A DNA stretch of 64,000 nucleotides, taken from NCBI GenBank assembly GCA_964563495.1, contig CAZLYK010000005.1:9967-73966 (forward strand), given 5' to 3'. The notes below the pieces were generated by a model, which worked only from the letters and a program-made list of their open reading frames with translations, searched no databases and was not told where the DNA came from. Numbering within the stretch: position 1 is the stretch's first letter; every line of letters starts with the position of its first letter. This document shows, piece by piece, positions 7,007 through 17,872 of the stretch. The translations under genes were made by a program, and so were the position numbers. The stretch comes from CAZLYK01 sp964563495. Lineage in GTDB: Bacteria; Acidobacteriota; Blastocatellia; RBC074.

Positions 7007-8518
7007 TTAGTCATCTGCCCGGACCCAGCCGTAGGCCGCATTCTCACGCCGGCCGCCACTCTCGAGATAGGCCACTTTCAACCTCTCCAGCGTATCGGCC
7101 GGCAGCGCGTTGCGTTTGGCTTTCAAGTTGAGCTTGTAGACCCTGGCTGCGTTCTGTCCGAATATCTTTGCCTTGTCGGCTTTGGTGATCTTCTGGTAGC
7201 CGAACTTTTGACAGAACTCATCCGTGATCTGGAAGCGTTTGAATGCGTCGATCGCCCACTGCGGAGATCCCCACCACAGACAATCGGTCCCCCAGATGAC
7301 ATGGTCGACGCCGTAATATTTGATGTTCTTGCCCATCCCGTGCATGCACATCTCGGGGTGGACGATCGCGAGCGTGTTGAAGAAGCTGCCGATCTCGCAA
7401 TAGACGTTGTTGATCTTCGGATTACGCTTCTTGATGTCCATCAAGACCGAATGCCATTCGAAATCGCCCGTCGTCGGATCGTATTTATTCAGCTCGAGCC
7501 AATTCGGCCCCTCGCTCTTGCCGTGCTTGATGGCCGAGTGATAGACGATGAAGTTGAAATCGGGGTTGCGCAGCGCGGCCTGCTCGACATCTTTTGGATT
7601 GGCCAGGTGGCCGAGCGTGCGGGACTGGTAAGAATAGCCTTTGTGGACGCTGATCAGCTTCATCCCGCGTTTGCGCGACTCTTCGATAAACCATTGCGCG
7701 TTATCGTCGTCGAGCTGGAAACCCTGGCCGGTCCGCCCCGGATCGGAATGGCAGTACCACTTCCACGACTTGATGCCGTACTGTTTAATCTCGCGCTCCA
7801 TCTGTTCGAGAGTTGCGGCGCGGTCGGTCCGGTTGGCGGCCTTGTCCCAATAATGGTTGGGTGCGAGATTGCCCTGTGCGAGAGCACGCTCGGACCCGGC
7901 CAGCGTGTTGATCTCCCTCGCGGCTTCCGACATGAGCCACGACGGGAGAATGCCGCGCCCGCGCGCCCGGCCATCCAGCACCTTGCCGTCCTTATCCTTA
8001 TTGATTTCAACGCTCGGCACGCCCGAGATCACCACCATCGACGTCTCGCTGTCGAGGAGCATCTCCTTGACGAAGGTCTTGAAGCTGTATGATTCAGCGT
8101 CGTTCTTGAGGCTGAAGCCCATGTTCTTCATAAACTCGTTATTGCGGAAGTTGAGCGCGATGCCGTTGGTAAAGTGGGCCTGAACGTCGATGATGAAGTA
8201 TTCGCTCTTGGGCCACTTCTCGTCGTAGGCTGCCGGCTCCCACGTCTCGGCCTCGTCGACCTCCCAATAGTTCTTACCGTAGGCGAGGTTCGAGGCGAGA
8301 AAGCACGTGGCCAACCCCATCGAAGTGCGCATGAAGTCGCGACGATCCAGGCCGAGTTTCCTCGCGCGCTCGGTTGAAAGCTCGCCGATCAGATGTTCGA
8401 CGTGTTTCTGTTTTTCAGTTTGGGCGCGCGGCATGAACTCTTCGTTCGACACTACCTGCGTCGGCATCGGTGAATCGACGCCCTTGCGTTTGTCTCTCTC
8501 TGCTTTTCGTATCCACAT
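7007..8518 (-). CDS. Tat-exported amidohydrolase-2 family protein
   Basis: A 503-residue protein with an unusually long N-terminal extension of about 60 residues before a Tat signal (RRDFMRTSMGLATCFLASN). The mature part has a TIM-barrel amidohydrolase pattern: IIDVQAHFT (the first metal-ligand strand, here DVQAHF rather than D.H.H), ISVHKGYSYQ, FIVYHSAIKHG and HVIWGTDCLWWG (the last catalytic Asp strand of the ACMSD/amidohydrolase-2 clan). It probably hydrolyses or decarboxylates an aromatic or cyclic acid outside the cytoplasm; substrate unknown. ATG 8518 has GGAGA 11 bp upstream. It follows a heme c/copper oxygenase gene on the same strand with a large inverted repeat between them. Confidence 0.82.
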   Translation of the reverse strand: MWIRKAERDKRKGVDSPMPTQVVSNEEFMPRAQTEKQKHVEHLIGELSTERARKLGLDRRDFMRTSMGLATCFLASNLAYGKNYWEVDEAETWEPAAYDEKWPKSEYFIIDVQAHFTNGIALNFRNNEFMKNMGFSLKNDAESYSFKTFVKEMLLDSETSMVVISGVPSVEINKDKDGKVLDGRARGRGILPSWLMSEAAREINTLAGSERALAQGNLAPNHYWDKAANRTDRAATLEQMEREIKQYGIKSWKWYCHSDPGRTGQGFQLDDDNAQWFIEESRKRGMKLISVHKGYSYQSRTLGHLANPKDVEQAALRNPDFNFIVYHSAIKHGKSEGPNWLELNKYDPTTGDFEWHSVLMDIKKRNPKINNVYCEIGSFFNTLAIVHPEMCMHGMGKNIKYYGVDHVIWGTDCLWWGSPQWAIDAFKRFQITDEFCQKFGYQKITKADKAKIFGQNAARVYKLNLKAKRNALPADTLERLKVAYLESGGRRENAAYGWVRADD

Positions 8519-8556
8519 AACGGTGCATTCTCCACAGAAAAGATTGAATCAAGAAG

Positions 8557-8664
8557 AAAATAGACAGGATTGACAAGATTTCCACAGGATTAAACCGGAC
8601 CAAAAAAGGCAGAAAAAAACATCCTGTTTAATCCTGTGGAAATCTTGTCAATCCTGTCTATTTT
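8557..8664. repeat. CAGGATT-module inverted pair, perfect 39-bp arms
   Basis: Arm 8557-8595 is the exact reverse complement of arm 8626-8664, with a 30-bp A-rich spacer. It begins 3 bp past the stop of the copper oxygenase gene (8668) and lies upstream of the amidohydrolase start. As RNA it would form a 39-bp hairpin, so it may end or stabilise the upstream transcript. Confidence 0.9.
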
Positions 8665-8667
8665 CCC

Positions 8668-9948
8668 CTATTGCCCTGTCGAAGAGGCTGATGCCGTAGG
8701 CGGCTTGCTCAGCGTGTCGGCCTTCAAGTAGGTAAACCAGCCGATCATCATCTCCTCCCAGGTCTGGTCGCCCCAGCGGACAGTCTTGGTTGGATCCGGG
8801 TTGTACCTGTTCTTCTCCGAATTGTCGAAATAGGCAACGCAATCGAGCCGCGTGCCTTTGGGGAGCGCAATCGGTTTTTTCGGGATGTAGGAATGCTGCC
8901 AGTTGAAGTCGTACTTGGGCACGTTCAGCAGCACCTCCGACCGGCCGTCGGGATAGACCGCCGTGTAAGAGAACGCTTTGCCGCGGACGTGCATGTGCGG
9001 CATAAACGAGGTGATCAGCACGTCCTGGTCAAAAGTCTTGGACGCTTTGACCTCGTAGTTGGCGTCACCGGGCGGGATGGCAAAACGCCCGTTGATCGCG
9101 TTGCCGGTCAGGATTTCGGTCTTGGCCGGCTCCTTGGCGAAGACGAAGCCGATCTTGGTCCGATCCCTGGCGACGGCGCCGTTGGTGGTGTAATGCATCT
9201 GGAAGACGATGGTGCTGCCCTTCCTGATCAGCTTGGCCGTGCCGGGCGCGAAGACCGCGCCGGTCTTGTTCGGCGTGATCCCGCCCAGATGGGTGCGGCC
9301 GCGGCGAAGCTCGCCCTCACCGCCGGGATTCGTGTCTTTGACGTTCGGATCCTGCGCATAGGCGATGACGTGATGGACCACCGCGCGGTTGCCGGGCCGA
9401 ATCTCCAAAGCCTGAACCCATTTGTCTTCCGTGAAATTGGTCGGCATCGAGAAATACAGATAGGGCACCGTCCCGTCAGCGGGGACCGTGTATTCTTCCG
9501 CCATCTCGATGACGGCGTCGGGTGTGCCGATCGTCCAGCCCTCGGTATATTTTGGCGTGGGCGGGAGATCTTTGTCGTCGCCTTTCGGCGCGCCCGCGCC
9601 CACCCATTGGACGATCAGGTCGATCTCGGCCTGCGACAGGCGCGGATCGTTCGCCCAATGCCCGACCGCCGGATCGGCGCTCCACGGCGGCATCGAGCGA
9701 TCCAGCACGCGCTCGCGAATCGCTTTCGCCCACGGCCGCGCTTCGGCGTAGGAGATCAGTGACATCGGCGCAATCTCTCCCTGGCGATGGCACTCGGTGC
9801 AGTGTTTGTAAAGAATCGGCGCCACATCCTTGGTGAAGGTGACCTGCGCGGCAGTGGTTCGGCGCGCCGTGAAGGTGAAGGCTGAAATGACGGCGAGGCC
9901 AAGCAGCAAGGCGACGGCCCATCCCGTATGACGATAGTTCCTTTTCAT
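8668..9948 (-). CDS. Heme c / PHM-like copper type II monooxygenase fusion (paralogue 1)
   Basis: A 426-residue exported protein: signal or anchor segment 12-34, cytochrome c domain with CTECH at 50-54, then a two-domain copper monooxygenase of the peptidylglycine hydroxylating type. All six expected copper ligands can be placed: HH at 192-193 and H252 (FQMHY) for one copper, H318 and H320 (PHMHVRG) and M400 (TWEEMM) for the other. Such proteins are often auto-annotated as thiol-disulfide isomerases. The heme may feed electrons to the copper sites, replacing ascorbate; that is inference. Its start overlaps the TetR stop by ATGA, so it is co-translated with the regulator. Two paralogues lie at 14899 and 16239. 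Confidence 0.85.
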   Translation of the reverse strand: MKRNYRHTGWAVALLLGLAVISAFTFTARRTTAAQVTFTKDVAPILYKHCTECHRQGEIAPMSLISYAEARPWAKAIRERVLDRSMPPWSADPAVGHWANDPRLSQAEIDLIVQWVGAGAPKGDDKDLPPTPKYTEGWTIGTPDAVIEMAEEYTVPADGTVPYLYFSMPTNFTEDKWVQALEIRPGNRAVVHHVIAYAQDPNVKDTNPGGEGELRRGRTHLGGITPNKTGAVFAPGTAKLIRKGSTIVFQMHYTTNGAVARDRTKIGFVFAKEPAKTEILTGNAINGRFAIPPGDANYEVKASKTFDQDVLITSFMPHMHVRGKAFSYTAVYPDGRSEVLLNVPKYDFNWQHSYIPKKPIALPKGTRLDCVAYFDNSEKNRYNPDPTKTVRWGDQTWEEMMIGWFTYLKADTLSKPPTASASSTGQ

Positions 9949-10637
9949 TGAAAGTCTCCTTTGCGCAATTTGTGCTTGTTTGTTTGGAGCCCGTTATAGC
10001 GACGGCCGAGCCGCGCCTGTGGACAGATCAGAGCGCCGAAGGCCAGCTTCTGGATCTCGTCGGCGATCTGGTCGGCCTTGAGCCGCCCGTCGGGTTGATA
10101 CCAACGCGATACCCAGAGGATGATCCCGAGCAGACTGAAGGCGGCGACGGTCTCGTCCACCGAGCGCAGTTTGTTTTGCCGCTTCAGTTGCTTGAGCGTA
10201 TCCCGAATCAGGTCGACGTAGACGCGTTTGCGCAGGTCGATCTTTTGGCGCTGCGCCGGGCCCAGCCCGCCGACCTCCTCGACCACTATCGTCACCGGGT
10301 TGTGGCCGTCGGTAGTGCTCCCGCTGGTGATCAGTTTGACGTGATTGTTAATGATCGCGCGCAGTCGCTCCTCGGCATCCGGAATGGCGCGCGCCGGCGC
10401 GATGACATAGTTCTCCAGCCGATCCAGCCCGTAATTCATAATGGCGAAGAGCAGGTCTTTTTTGCCGCCCGGAATAAAATGATAGATGCCGGCCTTGGTA
10501 ATCCCCACGGCCTCCGCCACATCGCTCATCGAGGTCCCATCAAAGCCCTTCTCGCAAAAGAGCTCCGCCGCTGCCGTGTATATCTGCGCGACGCGCTCGC
10601 TCTCCGATTCTTCAAATATCTTCTTTAATGATTTCAT
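9945..10637 (-). CDS. TetR/AcrR-family transcriptional regulator
   Basis: A 230-residue repressor. The HTH is SMSDVAEAVGITKAGIYHF at about residues 36-54; the C-terminal part resembles TetR_C_33/KstR2-type ligand domains, which in known members bind acyl-CoA or steroid-derived effectors. It is coupled (ATGA) to the copper oxygenase gene downstream and divergent from the TonB receptor gene, with a TTACCG-GT-CGGTAA operator-like site in the 218-bp spacer. It is therefore the likely local regulator of both directions. The ligand is unknown. Confidence 0.9.
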   Translation of the reverse strand: MKSLKKIFEESESERVAQIYTAAAELFCEKGFDGTSMSDVAEAVGITKAGIYHFIPGGKKDLLFAIMNYGLDRLENYVIAPARAIPDAEERLRAIINNHVKLITSGSTTDGHNPVTIVVEEVGGLGPAQRQKIDLRKRVYVDLIRDTLKQLKRQNKLRSVDETVAAFSLLGIILWVSRWYQPDGRLKADQIADEIQKLAFGALICPQARLGRRYNGLQTNKHKLRKGDFQ

Positions 10638-10696
10638 GGTTCATCCCGATCATCGAACTTTTCCTTGACGCCCGATCGGATGTCGCGTAAGCTAAC

Positions 10697-10710
10697 TTAC
10701 CGGTCGGTAA
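10697..10710. promoter_or_regulatory. Candidate TetR operator
   Basis: TTACCGGTCGGTAA, inverted half-sites TTACCG/CGGTAA around 2 bp, matches the ACCG..CGGT core common to many TetR operators. It sits between tetR and the TonB receptor gene, 2 bp before a TTGACA hexamer (10713-10718). Confidence 0.55.
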
Positions 10711-10855
10711 CGTTGACAGTTTACGCCGTAGTTCTCCTCGTTGCAAGAGCGCATACGACCAGGTTTGTTAAATCTCCGCTTTCCTTTCTGGGTTGGTAAC
10801 TTACTTTCTTGCTCCGATAACTGGATCGACACGCTATTTGACGAGGAGATGAGCT

Positions 10856-13800
10856 ATGGAAAATTCCGCCGGATATTCCCTTTCTCTCTCACTGGCGACA
10901 GTGAGTTACAAGAAAAACCGTCTGTCATGGGTCGGCGTCGTCTTGATTGTCATGACGCTTTTCTGCGCGGGCGCGAGCGCGCTGGGGCAAAACGCGACCG
11001 GTTCGATCAGCGGGGTCATCACCGACCCGGGTGGAGCGGTGCTGCCCAATGCCACGGTCACAGTCACCAGCACGGCAACCGGCGCCGTGAGAAAGCTCTC
11101 GACCGGTGAGGAGGGAAACTACACGGTTGAGAACCTCATGCCCGGCGAGTACGAGGTAAAGATCGAGGCCAAGGGATTCAACTCGCAGCTTCGCGTCTTC
11201 ACCGTTCAGGTCGGCGTGACCTCGAACGGCAACTTCTCGATGGCGGTCGGGGCGACCAGCCAGACGATCGAAGTCACGGGCAGCGGGGCGCCGATCCTGA
11301 ATACCTCAGATTCGGGGATTGGCGGCGTCGTCACGCAGAAGCAGATCGAAAGCCTGCCATTGAACGGGCGCAGTTTCCTCTCGGTCGCCGCGCTCGAACC
11401 GGGTGTGACGGTGACCTACCAGGCCACCTCCGGCGTGCTCAACCAGAACGATTTCTTTCAGGTCGGCGTCGGCGGCGCGCCATCTTACATGACCACGATC
11501 TCCGTCGACGGAGCGCGCGCCAACGACCGGATCACGGGCGGTACGTCGCAGAATTTCTCGTCCGAGACCGTGCAGGAGTTCCAGATCAGCACCATCGGGT
11601 TTGACCTCTCGACCGGAACGGTCTCTTCGGGCGCGGTCAACGTCATTTCGCGTAGCGGCAGCAATAACTATCACGGCAGCGCATTTCTCTTTTACCGCGA
11701 CCACAACATGGCGGCGTTTTCAGCTTTGCGCCGTCCGTGCACGGGACAATCGACCGACAGTCCGTTATGCAGCAACGCCGGCACGCGCAAGCGACTGGAA
11801 GACCCTTTCTTTGTCCGCCGGCAGTATGGCGGCACATTCGGCGGGCCGGTCAAAAAGAACAAGCTCTTCTTTTTCGCCAACTACGAACGGAGCGATCAGG
11901 TCGGCGCGCAGCAGGTCGTCTTCAGCGATCCTTTGTTGTTCGGGTACAACCACGTGGCGAAAGTGCCGTTCGACCAGCATCTGATCGGGACGCGGGTCGA
12001 TTACACGGTCAACCAGAAGCACACGGCCTTTGTCCGCGGCAACATCGACAAGAACGACAGTGTCTCGGGGACAGGCATGGAATCGAACTGGATCGGGTCG
12101 AGCAATTACTCGTATCAAACGCAATTCGGACTGACGAGCGTGCTGACCCCCAAGCTGGTCAACGATTTCCGCTTCTCGTATTCTTACTACCGCAACCGTC
12201 TCTTTCCACCTTCGCAGGAAATCTGTGAGTCACTGGCGGGCGATCCGCAGTACTGCTTCGGCGTCGGCAGCACGCTGATCTCGTTTTTTGGGGGATTAAG
12301 TGTCGGCAACAACGCCAACGTCCCGCAGGATCGTCACCCGCGGACTTATCAATTCACCGACAACCTGAGCTTGGCGCTGGGCACGCACCGGCTGCGGTTT
12401 GGCGGGAACTGGGAACACATTTTCAGCCATGGCAGCTGGAACCGGAATTTCGCCGGCACTTTTGGGGTCTTCAGCCCGACGACGATTGCGGCGACGAACC
12501 CGGCGCTTTACGCCACTCTACCGGCGAGCTTGAAGCTGGGTTACACCGGACCCGTGGCGACCTTTGCCGAAATCCTCCGGTTGCCCATGACAGGCGCGCT
12601 GACGATCGGGATCGGCGACCCGATTCAGCCGGTCAAGCAGAATTTCGACAGCCTGGCGCGCAACAACCACATTCGCTTTTACGTTCAGGACGGCTGGCAG
12701 ATCCGCAAGAACCTGACGCTCAATTACGGCCTTGCCTGGTCGTGGGAAGATAACATTGTCTATCACGATTATGAACGCTCCCCTTACTTAAAATCATTGG
12801 GGATCAAGTCGGACAAGGTCCCGCAGGATTTGAATAACTTCGACCCGGCGTTCGGGTTTGCCTGGTCGTTCAATGACAAGACGGTGATTCGTGCGAGCGC
12901 CTCGTTGCATCACATGTCAGCCAATCGCAGCTATCTCAAGCTGCAGGATCAAATCCTCAACGGCCCCGCCGGCATCGGACTGACGTCGTCGAGTTCGTCG
13001 TCGCTCGGCAATCCCAAGCTGGGTGCAAATACGGTTTGCAATCCTGCCACGGCGGGCACCTGCATTAATTTTGCGACCGCCCAGAGCAGCAATCTGACGG
13101 CGCAGGAGATGCTTGCCTATCTGCCCACACTGCGTGGTATTCTCGAAGCACAACAAGCGCGTTTCAACGGGCAGGACCTGTCGATTCGCAACATTGACGT
13201 GCGCAAGCAAGTGCCGACCTATTTAACCGAGGCAGTTTTCGACTCTGACTTCCGGACGCCGTATACGATTCACTTCAATGCCGGCGTGCAGCGGCAGCTC
13301 ATGCACAATCTGTCGGTCTCGGCGGATTTCGTCATGCGGCGTGGAGTCAAGTTCGGCGCATACGAAGGTTATATGGTGGACATCAACCGGTGGAATCGTT
13401 TCAGCGGCTATGCGCTCAATGCGACTACCGGCGTCAATACGCCGGTGCGCAATCCCGTCCTGCCGGTTTGCACATCGGCTCAGGCGATAGACCCGAAAGC
13501 GCTCTGCTCAACCAATATTATCTATTATGGCAGTCCGAGCATTCTCTCGCGCTATTCGGCTCTCCAGGTCAAGGTCGACAAGCGATTTTCGCAAGGGTTT
13601 ATGCTGACCGGCGCCTATGCCCTGCAGCGTTACACGACCTATGCTCCTTTGAACGGGGCCACGCCGAACAGTTTCACCGATATTTCGCAGAATTTCGGCC
13701 TGAGCGGCGCAAGTCCCAAACACCAGTTCACCTTCAGCGGCATCTGGGATTTGCCGGATCTCAAGAACGGGAACCGGCTGGTCCGTGGCGCGCTCAACGG

Positions 13801-14374
13801 CTGGCAGCTTTCGACTATCTGGCAGATGCGGAGCCGCGATATCAACACCGTCCAACTCGGCACCTTCGACACGGACGGTGACGGCGCTTTCGCCTTCCTG
13901 CTGCCGGGCAGTGAGATCAATTCGTTCGGGCGCGGGCTGGATGCAAATGGCATCCGAAGATTAGTCGATGCCTACAACGCCTCGATCCCGGCGCCCAAAG
14001 ATACGCCGCTGCCGCAGATCGGACGCGACAAACGCGATGCAATCGGCGCGGCTTATCCATACATCGTGCTGCCGGACAATTTCTCATCGGGCGACACCTT
14101 CATCGCGCACGACCTGCGGGTGACGCGGACCGTCTCGATTACGGAGAAGCTTAAACTCAACCTGATCGCCGAAGGTTTTAACATCTTCAACATCGCCAAC
14201 CTCGGCGGTTTCAGTGGATCGCTGGCGAGCGCGGCCTACATCCGTCCGACGGGGACGGCGGCCGGGCGCCCCAGCCCGAACAACGTCTTCGGTCAGCCGA
14301 CATCGCGCGTCAGCCCGATCTTCGGAACCGGCGGCCCGCGGGCGTTCCAATTCGCGGCAAGACTGAGCTTTTAA
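10856..14374 (+). CDS. Oar-like TonB-dependent receptor with carboxypeptidase-regulatory N-terminal domain
   Basis: An 1172-residue outer-membrane protein. After an N-terminal leader with a hydrophobic segment near residues 24-42 comes a CarboxypepD_reg-like domain (GSISGVITDPGGAVLPNATV), then a plug region (IESLPLNGRSFLSVAALEPG) and a long beta-barrel rich in FGG and NYGL segments, ending in a Phe-terminated strand (FAARLSF) as outer-membrane barrels do. This architecture is highly expanded in Acidobacteriota and probably imports large substrates or oligomers. The start has AGGAG 9 bp upstream. Being divergent from tetR and next to three copper oxygenases, it is the best candidate for the uptake step of this locus. 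A CAGGATT repeat follows the stop. Confidence 0.9.
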   Translation: MENSAGYSLSLSLATVSYKKNRLSWVGVVLIVMTLFCAGASALGQNATGSISGVITDPGGAVLPNATVTVTSTATGAVRKLSTGEEGNYTVENLMPGEYEVKIEAKGFNSQLRVFTVQVGVTSNGNFSMAVGATSQTIEVTGSGAPILNTSDSGIGGVVTQKQIESLPLNGRSFLSVAALEPGVTVTYQATSGVLNQNDFFQVGVGGAPSYMTTISVDGARANDRITGGTSQNFSSETVQEFQISTIGFDLSTGTVSSGAVNVISRSGSNNYHGSAFLFYRDHNMAAFSALRRPCTGQSTDSPLCSNAGTRKRLEDPFFVRRQYGGTFGGPVKKNKLFFFANYERSDQVGAQQVVFSDPLLFGYNHVAKVPFDQHLIGTRVDYTVNQKHTAFVRGNIDKNDSVSGTGMESNWIGSSNYSYQTQFGLTSVLTPKLVNDFRFSYSYYRNRLFPPSQEICESLAGDPQYCFGVGSTLISFFGGLSVGNNANVPQDRHPRTYQFTDNLSLALGTHRLRFGGNWEHIFSHGSWNRNFAGTFGVFSPTTIAATNPALYATLPASLKLGYTGPVATFAEILRLPMTGALTIGIGDPIQPVKQNFDSLARNNHIRFYVQDGWQIRKNLTLNYGLAWSWEDNIVYHDYERSPYLKSLGIKSDKVPQDLNNFDPAFGFAWSFNDKTVIRASASLHHMSANRSYLKLQDQILNGPAGIGLTSSSSSSLGNPKLGANTVCNPATAGTCINFATAQSSNLTAQEMLAYLPTLRGILEAQQARFNGQDLSIRNIDVRKQVPTYLTEAVFDSDFRTPYTIHFNAGVQRQLMHNLSVSADFVMRRGVKFGAYEGYMVDINRWNRFSGYALNATTGVNTPVRNPVLPVCTSAQAIDPKALCSTNIIYYGSPSILSRYSALQVKVDKRFSQGFMLTGAYALQRYTTYAPLNGATPNSFTDISQNFGLSGASPKHQFTFSGIWDLPDLKNGNRLVRGALNGWQLSTIWQMRSRDINTVQLGTFDTDGDGAFAFLLPGSEINSFGRGLDANGIRRLVDAYNASIPAPKDTPLPQIGRDKRDAIGAAYPYIVLPDNFSSGDTFIAHDLRVTRTVSITEKLKLNLIAEGFNIFNIANLGGFSGSLASAAYIRPTGTAAGRPSPNNVFGQPTSRVSPIFGTGGPRAFQFAARLSF

Positions 14375-14376
14375 GA

Positions 14377-14417
14377 GAAATAGACAGGACCAACCAGATT
14401 TTTGCAGGATTTTGCCA
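14377..14417 (+). repeat. CAGGATT-module repeat, single arm, degenerate
   Basis: Begins AATAGACAGGACCAACCAG right after the receptor stop and ends before the ribosome-binding site of the next gene. It carries several substitutions against the other copies. Confidence 0.7.
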
Positions 14418-14439
14418 GACTCTAATCAGGAGAAAAACC

Positions 14440-14829
14440 ATGAAGCAAGCACGCAACCTTTTCATGATTTCGATTGCGATCATGACTGTCTTGATCGTCT
14501 CGGGCGCCGTCTCAACAGCCGGCGCACAATCCAACAATGTCACCGGCACGTGGAAACTGACCGTCGAGACCCAGGCCGGCACAGGCAATCCAACTGTCAC
14601 CCTCAAACAGGAGGGGGAAGAGCTGACCGGAACTTACAAAGGACGGCTCGGCGAGGCGCCGCTCAAAGGCACGGTCAAGGGCAACGAAATAAAATTCAGC
14701 TTCAAAGTCAGTGGTCAAGGCGGGGAGATGCTTATAGAATACGCAGGCACGATTGAAGCTGACACCATGAAGGGCAAGGTCAAACTTGGCGAGTTCGGCG
14801 AAGGCACCTTCTCCGGGAAGAAGGAATAG
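14440..14829 (+). CDS. Small secreted beta-rich protein, 129 aa
   Basis: Signal peptide (MISIAIMTVLIVSGAVSTAGA) followed by about 100 residues of repeated short strands: VTGTWKLTVETQAG, GEELTGTYKGRLG, LKGTVKGNEIKFSFKV, MKGKVKLGEFGEGTFSG. The repeated G.. pattern suggests a small calycin-like barrel. Similar short proteins are frequent in Acidobacteriota next to secreted enzymes, without a known function. AGGAG lies upstream. It is probably co-transcribed with the receptor and the oxygenases that follow. Confidence 0.75.
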   Translation: MKQARNLFMISIAIMTVLIVSGAVSTAGAQSNNVTGTWKLTVETQAGTGNPTVTLKQEGEELTGTYKGRLGEAPLKGTVKGNEIKFSFKVSGQGGEMLIEYAGTIEADTMKGKVKLGEFGEGTFSGKKE

Positions 14830-14849
14830 CCGGTGCGCCTCGATGAAAT

Positions 14850-14885
14850 GCGAAGCGAGAGGTGAAAGCTCACCCGTCGCTTCGC
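14850..14885 (+). promoter_or_regulatory. Intercistronic hairpin next to a ribosome-binding site
   Basis: GCGAAGCGA pairs with TCGCTTCGC and GGTGA with TCACC around an AAGC loop. The stem ends 1-2 bp before the GGGAGG of the next gene, so folding could affect its translation or stabilise the downstream message. Confidence 0.6.
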
Positions 14886-14898
14886 GGGAGGATTGGAT

Positions 14899-16221
<1,323 letters not shown>

Positions 16222-16238
16222 ACCGGCAAAGGGGAACG

Positions 16239-17687
16239 ATGAAACGCTTGTTTGCAATTTTGTCAGTCGCTCTCATGGTTTCGGCGGCACTGATTGCGGA
16301 CCGCAATCAGGCCGCCGGCGTCACCTTCACCAGAGACGTCGCGCCGATCATCTTCAACAAGTGCGCCAACTGTCACCGTCCCGGCGAAGTCGCGCCGATG
16401 CCGCTGACGTCATATGCCGAAGTGCGTCCCTGGAGCAAGGCTATTCGTGAAGCAATCGTCGAACGCACCATGCCGCCGTGGTTCGCTGATCCGAAGACTT
16501 CGACCCTTCATTTCAGCAACGACCGGCAGCTCTCGCAAAAAGAGATTGAGACCATCGTCGCCTGGGTTGACGCCGGAGCGCCGAAAGGCGACGCCAAGGA
16601 CTTGCCTGCGTTTCCGAACTACGTGGCGGGCTGGACATTCGGGGAGCCCGACCTGGTAGTTGAGATGCCGATTGACTATGAGGTTCAGGCCGAAGGCGAA
16701 TTGCCGATGCAGAACTTCTATGTCCCGGTCCCGTTCAACGAAGAACGGTGGGTGGAAAAAGTCGAACTGCGTCCCGGCAATCCGGCGGTCGTGCATCATT
16801 CGATCGTCAACGTGGTCACGCTGCCTCCGGGGACCTCGATCGTCAACGGTCGAGCCGTCCGCGATGGCGCATCGAGTTCGCAAAACAACGCGCTCAACCG
16901 GCAATCGGCGAGAGAGACCGGCGGTTTAAGTGAGGGCGGTGCACGCGAAGTCGCGCAGAGCCAGGATTCGTTTACACGTTCGGGCGCGTTCAAGCTGGTT
17001 GGACAGGCGCCGGGCAAAGGCTTCGAGCGCCATCACGAAGGCACTGCCAAACGCATTTTGCCGGGCATGTATTTTCAGTTCAACATGCACTACCAGCCCG
17101 CCGGGCGAGTCGAAAAAGATCGCTCAAAACTCGGCCTCTGGTTCGCCCGGAAGCCTGTCACCCACGAAGTTCTGACCAAAGGGGTGACCGACACGATCTA
17201 CATCGGCGGCAAAGAGTTGAGCGAAATCCGGACGGTCAACGGCAAAGAGATCAAAGTGCGCGGCAAGATCCCGAACATCCCACCCAACGTCGATAACTGG
17301 GAGATCAGCGGCGAGGTAACGATCAAGGAAGCGATCACGCTCTACGCCTTTGCCCCGCACATGCACCTGCGCGGCAAAGATATCAGCTACACGCTGGTCT
17401 GGCCCGACGGGAGAAGACAGGTGCTGCTCAACGTGCCGAAGTTCGATTTCAACTGGCAGCTTCATTACGAACTGGCCGAGCCGCTCAAGATTCCGGCGGG
17501 AAGCAAAATCGTTTCCGTCGCCCACTACGACAACTCGATCAAAAACCGCTACAACCCGGCGCCGCAGAAAGAGGTCTATTGGAGCGAGCAGAGCTGGGAC
17601 GAAATGTTCATTCCCTGGTTCGAGTACACGATAGACAGCAAAGTTCTGACCAAACCGGCTTCGACACAAAGCGTGAGCAGGCAGTAG
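16239..17687 (+). CDS. Heme c / PHM-like copper type II monooxygenase fusion (paralogue 3)
   Basis: A 482-residue member of the same family, longer through an insert at about 195-270 (Ser/Asn/Arg-rich) and another at 310-355. Sites: CANCH at 42-46, HH at 186-187, H284 (FNMHY), H374 and H376 (PHMHLRG), M456 (SWDEMF). It starts at ATG 16239 behind AAAGGGG, 17 bp after paralogue 2, so the two are an operon. Retaining three diverged but ligand-complete copies in one locus suggests successive oxidations or different substrates. Confidence 0.85.
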   Translation: MKRLFAILSVALMVSAALIADRNQAAGVTFTRDVAPIIFNKCANCHRPGEVAPMPLTSYAEVRPWSKAIREAIVERTMPPWFADPKTSTLHFSNDRQLSQKEIETIVAWVDAGAPKGDAKDLPAFPNYVAGWTFGEPDLVVEMPIDYEVQAEGELPMQNFYVPVPFNEERWVEKVELRPGNPAVVHHSIVNVVTLPPGTSIVNGRAVRDGASSSQNNALNRQSARETGGLSEGGAREVAQSQDSFTRSGAFKLVGQAPGKGFERHHEGTAKRILPGMYFQFNMHYQPAGRVEKDRSKLGLWFARKPVTHEVLTKGVTDTIYIGGKELSEIRTVNGKEIKVRGKIPNIPPNVDNWEISGEVTIKEAITLYAFAPHMHLRGKDISYTLVWPDGRRQVLLNVPKFDFNWQLHYELAEPLKIPAGSKIVSVAHYDNSIKNRYNPAPQKEVYWSEQSWDEMFIPWFEYTIDSKVLTKPASTQSVSRQ

Positions 17688-17697
17688 ACAGTTCATA

Positions 17698-17796
17698 GAG
17701 ACAGGATGGACAGGATTTTTGCAGGATTAAACAGAATTGAAGACAAGGCAGGAAGAGATCCCGTTTAATCCTGCACAAATCCTGTCCATCCGTCTC
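17698..17796. repeat. CAGGATT-module inverted pair
   Basis: Left arm 17698-17735, right arm 17763-17796, about 35 bp each with a few mismatches. It starts 10 bp after the stop of oxygenase paralogue 3 and may act as a terminator for the operon. Confidence 0.85.
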
Positions 17797-17872
17797 TTTT
17801 CTTCCGAGAGGCCGGCGCTCCCGGCGACAAATACTGGGGTTTGATCAACAATCGAGGCTACGGAGGAATGCT

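Noticed and set aside
7208..8092. 294-codon plus-strand frame opposite the amidohydrolase
   Set aside because: Composition typical of antisense shadow; the opposite strand has clear amidohydrolase motifs and a Tat signal.
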